DNA of 27,221 nt, from contig JBEHWX010000082.1 in the NCBI GenBank assembly GCA_048498995.1, positions 1 through 27,221 on the forward strand, given 5' to 3'. The translations under genes and the position numbers were made by a program. The DNA comes from JBEHWX01 sp048498995. GTDB lineage: Bacteria; Bacteroidota; Ignavibacteria; OLB7. Shown here piece after piece: positions 8,276 through 15,695 of this stretch (the first letter of the stretch is position 1; every line of letters starts with the position of its first letter). Below the pieces are notes generated by a model. The model searched no databases. It had not been told where the DNA came from and was given only the letters and a program-made list of their open reading frames with translations.

Positions 8276-8636
8276 TCCACCCCCTCCCCGTCGCTGCGCA
8301 CCTTTAAGGCTTTCAAGGTCACGCTCCCTTTCGGGACAAGCTCAGGTCTAGGGCAAGGATGTCTCGTCGCCAATCCGGATCGTTCCGCGTTCGTTGAGGC
8401 GGCGAACGAGACATCTTTCAATCATGGATGTCGCTTCTTGAGCCCGACCCACGCCGCGTAAAAGCCCCTACACGGTCGAGAGGTGCCCCCCCGCATCCAA
8501 TCATCCCACATCGCAGCCACATCGGCCAGAAGTCCGCGTAGAGATGGAGCGGCCGGGACAAGGCGGCCCTCTCCCCTCCTCCCACCAGGTGAGAAGTTAC
8601 CCAGGCCTGGGTGTTTCTGTCCGGGAGGAACTTCTC
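8276..8636. other. Right border of the accessory island, no supported gene
   Basis: The sequence changes from AT-richer to GC-rich between about 8420 and 8500. An imperfect inverted repeat, GATGTCTCGTCGCC at 8358-8371 with its near complement at 8401-8415 (one bulged base), is followed by TTTC and could be a terminator. TTTCGGGACAAGCTCAGG at 8330-8347 resembles a repeat common in other genomes. The last 46 bases form the structured leader described separately. Confidence 0.4.
8591..8636 (+). promoter_or_regulatory. Structured leader around the Shine-Dalgarno of lipoprotein 1
   Basis: GAGAAGTT (8591-8598) is complementary to AACTTCTC (8629-8636), which ends directly at the ATG at 8637. Inside lies the perfect palindrome ACCCAGGCCTGGGT (8599-8612), and the very good Shine-Dalgarno GGGAGGAA (8623-8630) overlaps the base of the outer helix. 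Folding could modulate access to the ribosome site. Confidence 0.45.
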
Positions 8637-9683
8637 ATGAAACGCATGCGCGTCAGCGGCATTACCCTAGAGCCTGTTATGAACTTTGACCGTTGAAATC
8701 AATTCAAAATCAACGATTCTGCTCAATTGCGTGCTCTATCTGCTTGGCAATCAGATATGGGCTTTAGCTCAGATGGCCTTCTGATGCCATTCGCGGCCGA
8801 TTCTATCCCAAATAGTGCATAACAGGCTCTAGCGGCGCTCTTTCTGGCGATGCTCCTGGCCGCCTGCGGCCCGGATGAAACGCCCGTCGACGCCCCTCAG
8901 ACGCCGACGGCGACCGCCATCGAGCCGGCCGCAGCCCCCGCCGGCGCCGAGGTCATCATCAGCGGAAGGGGCTTCGGCTCGGATCAGCGCGCGCTCGCGG
9001 TGACCTTCGCCGGCCAAAACGGGGAGCTCCGATCGGTGACGCCGACCCGGATCGTCGCCACGGTTCCGACCGGGGCAGCCAGCGGCCCGGTCGATATCAC
9101 GCTCAACGGTACGCGGATCGGCACCTTTCCCTTTGTGGTAACGGCTTCGACCGTCACCCCCTCCTCGGCGCGGAAGTGGGCGGAGACGACGGTCGATTTC
9201 CGGGCCGAGGGCCTGCGCGGCATCCAGGTGAATATGATGGATACCTACGTCACCGATTCCTCGGAGGTCGATCTCGGCACCCATTGCACCGGCGGCACCG
9301 GAATCACCATCGACTGGTCGGATACATTCAGGATCGGCGGCCTCCTCCTCAAGGTCGATACGGTCCGCCGGGTCTTCATGTCGATCGGATTCGCCACGTA
9401 CAACTCCGCCACCTGGAGGTCGAGAAATCTCACCAGCCAGCAGGGATACAGCAGCGACAGCTACCGGATCGGACTGAAGGATATCCCCTATAGCGTCGCG
9501 GACGATGGCGCGCTGACCGCCTCCATCGCCGGGGACGAGGTCGGCGGATATCTGACGACTCTCGACAAGACCTCCTCCTACCAGGAGAATTACTACGCGC
9601 CGAAACGCTCCAGCCGCATCGCGCGGATTCTCCCATTCACGCCGGCCTCGCGCGTCAGCATCACGCTTCGTCCGGCCAGATGA
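8637..9683 (+). pseudogene. IPT/TIG-domain lipoprotein, paralog 1, interrupted by a MITE
   Basis: The original gene starts at ATG 8637, six bases after a strong GGGAGGAA site. After 11 codons (MKRMRVSGITL) a 160-bp MITE plus TA duplication intervenes; with it removed, the frame continues AALFLAMLLAACGPDETPVD, a textbook lipoprotein signal with lipobox LAAC (Cys23). The restored protein has 294 residues. After a Thr/Ala/Pro-rich linker come an IPT/TIG-like domain (AAPAGAEVIISGRGFGSDQ to NGTRIGTFPFVV) and the C-terminal domain shared with the next four genes, including LKDIPYSVADDGALTASI and a terminal RVSITLRP. As it stands, translation from 8637 stops at TGA 8694-8696. The downstream frame could restart at ATG 8850, giving 277 residues with a far too short signal. 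The rest of the frame is intact, which suggests a recent insertion. Confidence 0.8.
8670..8829. mobile_element. 160-bp MITE related to the IS at 6432-7319
   Basis: The left end GAGCCTGTTATGAACTTT and the complement of the right end, GAGCCTGTTATGCACTATTT, are near-perfect terminal inverted repeats. They share the terminal GAGCCTGTTATG with the nearby IS5-family element. The target dinucleotide TA is duplicated at 8668-8669 and 8830-8831. The interior is AT-rich and non-coding. Total inserted length with duplication is 162 bp, a multiple of three, but the element carries stops in the host frame (TGA 8694, TAA 8820). Confidence 0.85.
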
Positions 9684-9717
9684 GGGATTTCCACCGTTTC
9701 ATACCCGGGGAACATCG

Positions 9718-10599
9718 ATGATGCATCACACTCTCGGATCGCGCATTCTGCTCGCCTCGATTCTGCTGACGGTTCTTGCCGCCTGCGGTCGGGAAGATAC
9801 AGCCGTCGTGGCGCCAGAGTCTCCGGCGGCGGTTGCCCTTGAGCCGGCGGCCGGCCCGATCGGCACGGAGGTCGTTATCACCGGCCACGGCTTCGGTGGC
9901 GATCCGGCCGCGGTCGGCGCGCGCTTCGCGGGCGCCCCGGGCAAGATCCGCTCGGTAACGCCGGACCGTATCGTCGCCATGGTTCCGGAGGGAGCGGCCA
10001 GCGGCGCGCTGGAGGTGACGCTCAACGGAGCGCGCATCGGCGTCTTCTCCTTCGAGGTGACGACCGCGCTTCCGGGAGTCTCATCGAAGCGGAAGTGGAC
10101 CATGACGACGATCGACGTCACCGTCGAGGGGATCCGGGGGATGTCGGTCACCACGGCCGACAATCGCCCCTTCGACTCGGCGGAGGTCGACCTGGCGATG
10201 CACTGCTCCGGAAGCACCTCGGTGAAGATCGGCGGGGATGACACGCTCTGGCTGAGCGGAATGCGCGCGGTGGTCGACACGGTCAACCATGTGTTCAAGG
10301 ATATCGGCTATCTGTATTCCACCTCCAGAGTGATCCCGGGCCGCATGGCCAGCGAATACACCTATACCGGCGAAGCATCCAGGCTCGAACTGAACGATAT
10401 CCCCTACACGGTCGACGCCGACGGAGTATTGACCGCGACCCTCACAGGGAACGGGATCGGAAGCGTCGTGACGATCCTCGACAAGATCAAGGAGTCCCAG
10501 TCGGGATACGCATTTCCTCTCGTGCGCAGCCACGTCACGCGGCTTCTTCCCTTCACCTCCGCCTCACGGATCGCCATCGTGATGCGGCCGGGGAAATAA
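9718..10599 (+). CDS. IPT/TIG-domain lipoprotein, paralog 2
   Basis: This 293-residue protein starts at tandem ATGs (9718 and 9721), with GGGGAA about 8 bp upstream. The signal ILLASILLTVLAACG ends in lipobox LAAC (Cys23), so the protein is predicted to be a lipoprotein of the cell envelope. Residues about 40-120 form an IPT/TIG-like immunoglobulin-fold domain: GPIGTEVVITGHGFGGD, SVTPDRIVAMVPEGAASG, LEVTLNGARIGVFSFEV. The remaining 170 residues form the family-specific domain with KWTMTTIDV, VDTVNHVFKDIGY, LELNDIPYTVDADGVLTATL and a terminal RIAIVMRPGK. It is the closest relative of paralog 1, from which it is separated by only 34 bp, so the two were probably co-transcribed. The function of the C-terminal domain is unknown to me; TIG domains usually mediate extracellular protein or carbohydrate contacts. 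Confidence 0.85.
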   Translation: MMHHTLGSRILLASILLTVLAACGREDTAVVAPESPAAVALEPAAGPIGTEVVITGHGFGGDPAAVGARFAGAPGKIRSVTPDRIVAMVPEGAASGALEVTLNGARIGVFSFEVTTALPGVSSKRKWTMTTIDVTVEGIRGMSVTTADNRPFDSAEVDLAMHCSGSTSVKIGGDDTLWLSGMRAVVDTVNHVFKDIGYLYSTSRVIPGRMASEYTYTGEASRLELNDIPYTVDADGVLTATLTGNGIGSVVTILDKIKESQSGYAFPLVRSHVTRLLPFTSASRIAIVMRPGK

Positions 10600-10760
10600 G
10601 ACGTGGGCGCGGAGCGGTCCAGACGCGCTCCTCGACGCCGAGGGGGAACGCACGGACCGTCGGCATTCTGGCGCTGAGTCACATTCCCTCCACATCCCGG
10701 TTCCTTGCCGCATCGGCCGGATCAGGTAACGCCGGCGTTCATTCAGTGGAGCATCGCCCG

Positions 10761-11663
10761 ATGAAACGCTTTCACATCTCGCGCATCATACTCGCATCGC
10801 TCATGACCACACTCCTCCTGGCCGCCTGCGGCAAGAAGAGGGAGACGATCGTCGATCCGGTAACGACGACCATTACGCCGGAGATCGACGGGGTCCGTCC
10901 GGAGGTCAAGACTCCCGGAGAGCTTGTCGTTCTCAACGGGAAGGGGCTGGGCGTCGACACCTCGCGCGTGGCCGTGCTCGTCGACGGCATCGCCGCGCAG
11001 GTCATCAAGACGAGCGACAGCACGATCATGTTCGTCCTCCCGTTCGGTCCCGGAGCCGGCAGGGTGGAGGTCTGGATCGATGGCGCTCCGGTGAGAACGA
11101 AAGAGGGGCTCATGCTCCCGATCGCGCCACGGAAGCTGCTCGCCGAAAGGGTGGCGTTCGACCTGTCCGATTTTCCGGTACTTCGCGGATACGGACATAC
11201 CCTGCCGCCGCGCTTCGCCTATCATGTGGAGCTGATCTCGGAGGACGACTCCGCGACCTCCGACGGCATCTCCAGGATCAGGATGAGCGGAAACCGGGAT
11301 GGAGGATATCGCTCGATGGAGGCGGTGCTCGACTGGAAGCGGATGGTGATATCCTCACTCACCGTATTCGACGAGGATGTCAGGTTCGGCGGCGGCGGCC
11401 ACATGCAGGAGCAGGTACGCGATACGTACGAGCGCCGACGCTTCATCGAGCTCGTCGACGTTCCGTTCACCGTGGGGAAGGGTCCGGTCATCACCGGCAC
11501 TCTCTCCGGTGCCGCGCTCGGGGCACACATCAGGTCGATCAGATACGATTCGTTGATGACCCAGAGCTTCAACTATGGCGCGCCGACTTCCCACTATGTG
11601 GATTCGCTGATCGCGCTGGGCGAGCTTCGATCGACGTCGTCCATCAGGATCGTGTTGAAATAG
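10761..11663 (+). CDS. IPT/TIG-like lipoprotein, paralog 3
   Basis: This 300-residue protein starts at ATG 10761 (MKRFHISRIILASLMTT, then LLLAACGKK; Cys23 in the lipobox). A GTG at 10746 would add five residues and is less likely. The IPT-like region runs from about 45 to 120: TPGELVVLNGKGLGVDTS, VLVDGIAAQVIKTSDSTIMF, GRVEVWIDGAPVRT. The C-terminal domain is the most divergent of the five copies but keeps the pattern: a beta segment LDWKRMVISSLTVFDED, then IELVDVPFTV followed by ITGTLSGAALG, and a terminal SSIRIVLK. It sits 161 bp after paralog 2, with a GC-rich spacer showing only a weak inverted repeat. It belongs to the same array; an outer- or inner-membrane-anchored envelope role is inferred from the lipobox only. 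Confidence 0.8.
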   Translation: MKRFHISRIILASLMTTLLLAACGKKRETIVDPVTTTITPEIDGVRPEVKTPGELVVLNGKGLGVDTSRVAVLVDGIAAQVIKTSDSTIMFVLPFGPGAGRVEVWIDGAPVRTKEGLMLPIAPRKLLAERVAFDLSDFPVLRGYGHTLPPRFAYHVELISEDDSATSDGISRIRMSGNRDGGYRSMEAVLDWKRMVISSLTVFDEDVRFGGGGHMQEQVRDTYERRRFIELVDVPFTVGKGPVITGTLSGAALGAHIRSIRYDSLMTQSFNYGAPTSHYVDSLIALGELRSTSSIRIVLK

Positions 11664-12089
11664 AACGGGGCGAGCCTGGACCGTCGCCGCGCGCGTCCCC
11701 GCCATCGTTGCCCCGCGTGTCGCTCCTCAAAGCGGCGCGATCGCGACGCCGGGCGATGATGACCGGACAGCACGACGACATTGCCTTGCCGGGCCGGACG
11801 CCCCGGCCGGAATTTGAAGCTCTGCATTCCCCGATGCAACCGTACACCGGGGGTCGCGCCGCAATCGATTGCAGCCGTGGCGCGGCTCCCCGGCGGTGCG
11901 GTGCGGGAAAAACACCACCATGCGCGATGGCCTCACCTCCGGCGCACCGAATCCCCATCCGTTTGAATCGGATGCATCGTCGGTCGTAGATTGCCGTGTG
12001 TTCATGCGTCGCTCTTGCCACGACGGATGCACCACGATGACGCCGCGTTACCCGATGCGGCTTCCTACCATGACTAGTGATCACGACGG
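11664..12089. other. Spacer between lipoproteins 3 and 4
   Basis: No gene is supported here. CACGACGGATG occurs at 12018-12028 and again at 12082-12092, where it includes the start codon of paralog 4. This suggests a small local duplication of the gene start. A possible promoter lies at 11962-11994. Confidence 0.4.
11962..11994 (+). promoter_or_regulatory. Possible Bacteroidota-type promoter of lipoprotein 4
   Basis: TTTG at 11962-11965 is followed after 21 bp by TAGATTGC at 11987-11994, close to TAnnTTTG with two mismatches at the end. It lies about 95 bp before the start codon of paralog 4. Confidence 0.3.
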
Positions 12090-12974
12090 ATGAAGCACCT
12101 CGGCCTCCTCATTCCCCTCATTGTGCTGACACTTTTTGCCGGAGCCTGCGGCCACGAGGAGCCAACGCAGCAACCACTCCCGGAAACGCCCGAGATCCAG
12201 CAGCCCGACACTGTCGCTCCCGAGCTGATGAGAATCAGCCCCACGAGCGCATTCCCCGGCGCGATCGTCACCCTGACGGGCAAAGGATTCGGGAGCGATA
12301 CATCCGCATTGCGCGTGACGCTTGCCGGGGAGGATGTTCCGGTGATCGGAAGCGACGGCAACAGCGTCAGCGTGATGCTTCCGCAGAACGCACACAGTGG
12401 CCCCATCCGCCTCTACAAGAACGGTGACATCGTGATGTCCGCAAAGGTGTACATCCTCCGCGTTCTTTCCATTCTGAACGCCTCCTACAAGCGGGCGAGC
12501 TACGATATCCATGGGATCTTCGTCGAAGACGTGAAATACGGCAGCGGTGGGGGGCAATATGCCCGCACCATGTTCTTCAATCACGCGGTCACCTTCAGTA
12601 TGCGCACCGGGGCCTTCCTTGATCATGATGGGGCGCTCGCGTTGAGTGGAGGCAGCACCAAGGATTCAGCCCATTACAGCCATACGATGCAACTGTACGT
12701 GGATCCGGCCAGCAAAACCATCACCAATGTCCACATCGAGTACAATGCGGTGGTTGGTGGCACCGTATCTCAGCGGATTTTCAATCTCCAGAATCTCCCG
12801 TTTATCTATGGCGGCGATGGCTCGCTCAATGCCCATGTGGACAGCAAGGAGCTCGGAACGGCATTGAATTATTTTCAGGCCAGTCAGACGAATGGAATGT
12901 CGGGTGAAGCCGTTACCCGAATCCTCGACTATTCCGCATCGGCTGGAGCAACCATCATCATCTCTCCGAATTGA
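12090..12974 (+). CDS. IPT/TIG-domain lipoprotein, paralog 4
   Basis: This 294-residue protein starts at ATG 12090 with MKHLGLLIPLIVLTLFAGAC, a lipobox ending in Cys20. After a Pro/Gln/Glu-rich linker, an IPT/TIG-like domain is clear: SPTSAFPGAIVTLTGKGFGS, DTSALRVTLAGEDVPVIG, SVSVMLPQNAHSGPIRLYKN. The C-terminal domain has YDIHGIFVEDVKYGSGG, LYVDPASKTITNVHIEYNA, FNLQNLPFIYGGDGSLNA and ends VTRILDYSASAGATIIISPN. Its TIG region is closest to that of paralog 5 (both have DTSAL, the HSG motif and LYKNG), so these two form a subgroup. Codon use has somewhat more AT-ending codons than the other members, especially in the second half. A CACGACGGATG duplication lies upstream. Confidence 0.83.
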   Translation: MKHLGLLIPLIVLTLFAGACGHEEPTQQPLPETPEIQQPDTVAPELMRISPTSAFPGAIVTLTGKGFGSDTSALRVTLAGEDVPVIGSDGNSVSVMLPQNAHSGPIRLYKNGDIVMSAKVYILRVLSILNASYKRASYDIHGIFVEDVKYGSGGGQYARTMFFNHAVTFSMRTGAFLDHDGALALSGGSTKDSAHYSHTMQLYVDPASKTITNVHIEYNAVVGGTVSQRIFNLQNLPFIYGGDGSLNAHVDSKELGTALNYFQASQTNGMSGEAVTRILDYSASAGATIIISPN

Positions 12975-13167
12975 ACTGTCGCGCGCGCAGGGAGCGGAGA
13001 GTCGCCCTCCGGCGTCTCCGACATCCCGCATCGATTCCGCGGCCCGGCCAGCTTCGGTGTGACATCTCGCGCGGTTCCGTGTCATTCGGAGAATGCCACG
13101 GCGGCATCCTCGAACACCGGGCAACGTGCCACGGTAGCGGCCATGCTCCCTCCCACACCAGATCCAC

Positions 13168-14076
13168 ATGACGCTCAAGAACCTCTTCCTCCCCACGACC
13201 CTGATCGCGATTACGCTCCTGACCGGCGCCTGCCACGACACGGAGCCGACGCAGCCGACGGGATCGACGAGCCAGCAGCTCGACTCCACCTCCTTCGCCC
13301 CCGACTCGGTCCACTTCAACGGGATCGGCCCGGCGGCCCGCGCGTTTCCCGGAGCGGATCTCTACATCGACGCGACGGGACTCGGCACCGATACCTCCGC
13401 GCTGAAGCTCACGCTCAACGGCATGGTGATTCCCGTGGAGCGGAGCTACGGCAACTTCGCCGGCACCACGATCCCGCAGGATGCCCACAGCGGTGAGATC
13501 ATTCTCTACAAGAACGGCCGCCGCGTGAAATCCGACCGCGCCATTCCCTTCGTGATCCTGTCGATACGAGACACCTCCTACACGAAGGTAGCCTTCAGCA
13601 TTCACGACATCTCGGCCGAGGAGGAGGAGACCAGCGCGCGTGGGGAGCATACATTCGGCCCGCTCAGCTTCGGTGACGCCGCTACCTTCCGGACCACCGC
13701 CCCCTGCCGGGTCGACGCGGACGATCTCAGACTCACCTACACGAATAGCACGTCCAGCGGAACGTCGCAGGAGGTGGTTAGCATGACGGTGGATCCGACC
13801 CGGCGCATCTTCACCAGTATCCGCACGACGACCCTGGAGACCGCGCCGATGTCGGGAGCGCAGCGGATGATCGAGCTCCGGAATGTTCCGTTCACCTACA
13901 AGGCCGACGGCACGGTCACGGTCGTGATGAACAATACCGAGCTCGAGGCGGCGTTGAGCGACAAGCTCGCTGAGTGGTCGCTGACGACGCCGGACGGAAC
14001 GCAGCGGATAAAACTCACTCGCATTTTCGGCTTTCCTCCAGCGGCTGGAGCCAGGATCACGATATCGCCAATGTGA
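13168..14076 (+). CDS. IPT/TIG-domain lipoprotein, paralog 5
   Basis: This 302-residue protein starts at ATG 13168. Its signal MTLKNLFLPTTLIAITLLTG ends at lipobox Cys22 (LTGAC). The IPT-like domain (about 55-125) is recognisable by AFPGADLYIDATGLGTDTSA, LKLTLNGMVIPVE, and IPQDAHSGEIILYKNGRR. The C-terminal domain repeats the family pattern: FSIHDISAEEEE, MTVDPTRRIFTSIRTTTLET, IELRNVPFTYKADGTVTVVM and the end RIFGFPPAAGARITISP. It follows paralog 4 after 193 bp and is the last of the array; a hairpin terminator with a 10-bp stem lies 39 bp after the stop codon. Start support is mainly the signal peptide, since no Shine-Dalgarno is seen. Confidence 0.83.
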   Translation: MTLKNLFLPTTLIAITLLTGACHDTEPTQPTGSTSQQLDSTSFAPDSVHFNGIGPAARAFPGADLYIDATGLGTDTSALKLTLNGMVIPVERSYGNFAGTTIPQDAHSGEIILYKNGRRVKSDRAIPFVILSIRDTSYTKVAFSIHDISAEEEETSARGEHTFGPLSFGDAATFRTTAPCRVDADDLRLTYTNSTSSGTSQEVVSMTVDPTRRIFTSIRTTTLETAPMSGAQRMIELRNVPFTYKADGTVTVVMNNTELEAALSDKLAEWSLTTPDGTQRIKLTRIFGFPPAAGARITISPM

Positions 14077-14115
14077 GCCCGGGCACCCCCGTGCTTCTGC
14101 ATAGATGATTTCGAT

Positions 14116-14149
14116 GGCGTCCCGCTTTCCCTATCGGAGGCGGGACGCC
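14116..14149 (+). terminator. Hairpin terminator after the lipoprotein array
   Basis: GGCGTCCCGC (14116-14125) pairs with GCGGGACGCC (14140-14149) across a 14-base loop and is followed by GCTGTTTG. Its stem is nearly the same as that of the hairpin at 14361-14390. Confidence 0.65.
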
Positions 14150-14360
14150 GCTGTTTGGCGCGGGCCGGATCACGGTTCTTCGACGTTATGCATCCGCATA
14201 TGGGAGCTTCGCGAGCGTTCATCGCTCCCAACCGGAACGAGCGAAGCGCGCGGTCACGAAGCGCCGGCGAGGCGCGTCGGCAATAGATGTCTCCTTCGCG
14301 AGGATATCTGATCGGGAAGTATGCACGGAGCGCCCCACCCACCAGATGATATTATCCGCG

Positions 14361-14390
14361 GCGTCCCGCCCCTTTGTCGAGGTGGGACGC
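14361..14390 (-). terminator. Hairpin terminator near the dprA 3' end
   Basis: GCGTCCCGCC (14361-14370) pairs with GGTGGGACGC (14381-14390) with one G-U pair and a 10-base loop. It lies about 60 bp beyond the dprA stop codon. On the plus strand it is followed by TCTCGTTT, so it may work in both directions between the convergent genes. Confidence 0.55.
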
Positions 14391-14452
14391 TCTCGTTTCC
14401 GGCCGCGCCGAACCGACACAGCCGGATCGATGGGTTCCCGGCGTCCCGGACC

Positions 14453-15547
14453 TCATGCCCGATCGAGGCGCACGAACACCTTGCCGGCCATCTGCCGCAC
14501 CAGCCCCTTGAATTCGAGCGTCAGCAGACTCACCAGCACCTCGCTCGCGCCGAGCCCCGCCAGATCGCAGATCGCGTCCACGTGGAGCGGCTCGGCGCCG
14601 AGCGCATCGAGAATCTTCCGCTCGAAGATGCCGACCTCCGCCGCGGCGGCGGACTCCTCACCTCCCGAGGCGATCGCCGGCAGACAGATGCCGAGCGACT
14701 CGAGCACGTCGCGTGGGGCCTGGGTCAGACGTGCCCGATCGGTCCGGATGAGCTGGTTGGTGCCGCGACTCTTCGGCGCGGTGATCGGGCCGGGAACGGC
14801 GAAGACATCCCGGTTCTGGTCGAGGGCAAACCCGGCGGTGATCATGGCGCCGCCGCGCTCATCGCTCTCGACGACGATCGTGGCGCGGGAGATCCCGCTG
14901 ATGATCCGGTTCCGCTGCGGGAAGTAGGGGCGGAGCGCCCTGGTGCCGAACGGATACTCCGTGATCACCGCGCCATGTGCCGTTATCCGCGCGGCCAGCG
15001 TCGCCGCGGTATGCGGCGTAATCCGGTCGAGGCCGGAGGCGACGACGGCGATGGTTCTGCCGCCCCGGCCGAGCGCGGCGGCATGGGCGAACGTGTCGAT
15101 CCCGCGGGCAAGCCCGCTCACTACCGTTACGCCGGCGTCGACCAGCTCCTCGGCATACCGCTCGGCGGCGAGCCGTCCGTAGACCGACGCGCTTCGCGTT
15201 CCGACGATCGCGATCCGCTCCTCCTCGGGAAGCTCGCCAAGCACGAAGAGGAACGCCGGCGCGGCGTAGATCTCCCGAAGCGGTGCCGGATAGTCATCAT
15301 CCAGAATGGTCATCAGGCGCGCACCATGGTGTCGGCAGAGGGCGATCTGCTCCCGGGCCTGCTCCAGATAGGGCTCCGGATGCGCCATCGCCTGTATCGC
15401 GGCGCGACGGAATCCGAGCGATGCCAGCTCCTCCGACGTCGCGCCGCGGATCTCGTCGAGCTCCGCCCCCGATTCCATCACGGTCCGCAGCGCCGACGCG
15501 GTAATGCCGGGAAGAAATCCGAGCGCCAGGATGTGATGAAGATCCAT
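14453..15547 (-). CDS. dprA: DNA processing protein DprA
   Basis: This 364-residue protein is DprA/Smf, which binds incoming single-stranded DNA during natural transformation and loads RecA on it. The N-terminal part (about 1-70) is a helical SAM-like region. The Rossmann-like core is clear: TILDDDYPAPLREIYAAP, IAIVGTRSASVYG (about 112-124), VVSGLARGIDTFAHAAAL, VVASGLDRITP, YPFGTRALRPYFPQRNRII and GGAMITAGFALDQNRDVFAV then PG. The final 65 residues form the DprA winged-helix domain (ERKILDALGAEPLHVDAI to VRQMAGKVFVRL). The start ATG 15547 lies 8 bp from a heptamer element, with no Shine-Dalgarno. It is convergent with the lipoprotein array. Its presence suggests the organism can process transforming DNA, although DprA is also widespread in bacteria not known to be competent. 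Confidence 0.93.
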   Translation of the reverse strand: MDLHHILALGFLPGITASALRTVMESGAELDEIRGATSEELASLGFRRAAIQAMAHPEPYLEQAREQIALCRHHGARLMTILDDDYPAPLREIYAAPAFLFVLGELPEEERIAIVGTRSASVYGRLAAERYAEELVDAGVTVVSGLARGIDTFAHAAALGRGGRTIAVVASGLDRITPHTAATLAARITAHGAVITEYPFGTRALRPYFPQRNRIISGISRATIVVESDERGGAMITAGFALDQNRDVFAVPGPITAPKSRGTNQLIRTDRARLTQAPRDVLESLGICLPAIASGGEESAAAAEVGIFERKILDALGAEPLHVDAICDLAGLGASEVLVSLLTLEFKGLVRQMAGKVFVRLDRA

Positions 15548-15554
15548 GTGTGGG

Positions 15555-15589
15555 GAATTGAGAATTGAGAATTGAGAACCATGAAATCA
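15555..15589 (+). repeat. Heptamer element, copy B
   Basis: Five heptamers without gaps: GAATTGA three times, then GAACCAT and GAAATCA. It begins 8 bp upstream of the dprA start codon, in the opposite orientation to dprA. Confidence 0.85.
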
Positions 15590-15660
15590 CTGCCACTATC
15601 AGATGATTGTCTGCGAGCCGTCGGGTCGAGCGCTGGCGGCGAATCTGCCATCCTTGAGGA

Positions 15661-15695
15661 GAATTGAGAATGGGGAATGAAGAACCATGAAATCA
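15661..15695 (+). repeat. Heptamer element, copy C
   Basis: Heptamers GAATTGA, GAATGGG, GAATGAA, GAACCAT and GAAATCA. Copy B, 106 bp upstream, ends in the same two heptamers. Confidence 0.85.

Noticed and set aside
8330..8347. Proteobacterial-type repeat with core ACAAGCTCAGG as evidence for a recent donor
   Set aside because: A single partial match is too short to support any statement about origin.
8119..8421. A 100-codon minus-strand frame as the real gene next to the cysteine-motif protein
   Set aside because: The two-frame alternative (8025-8275 with one base missing) gives a more protein-like sequence and ends directly at the next gene.
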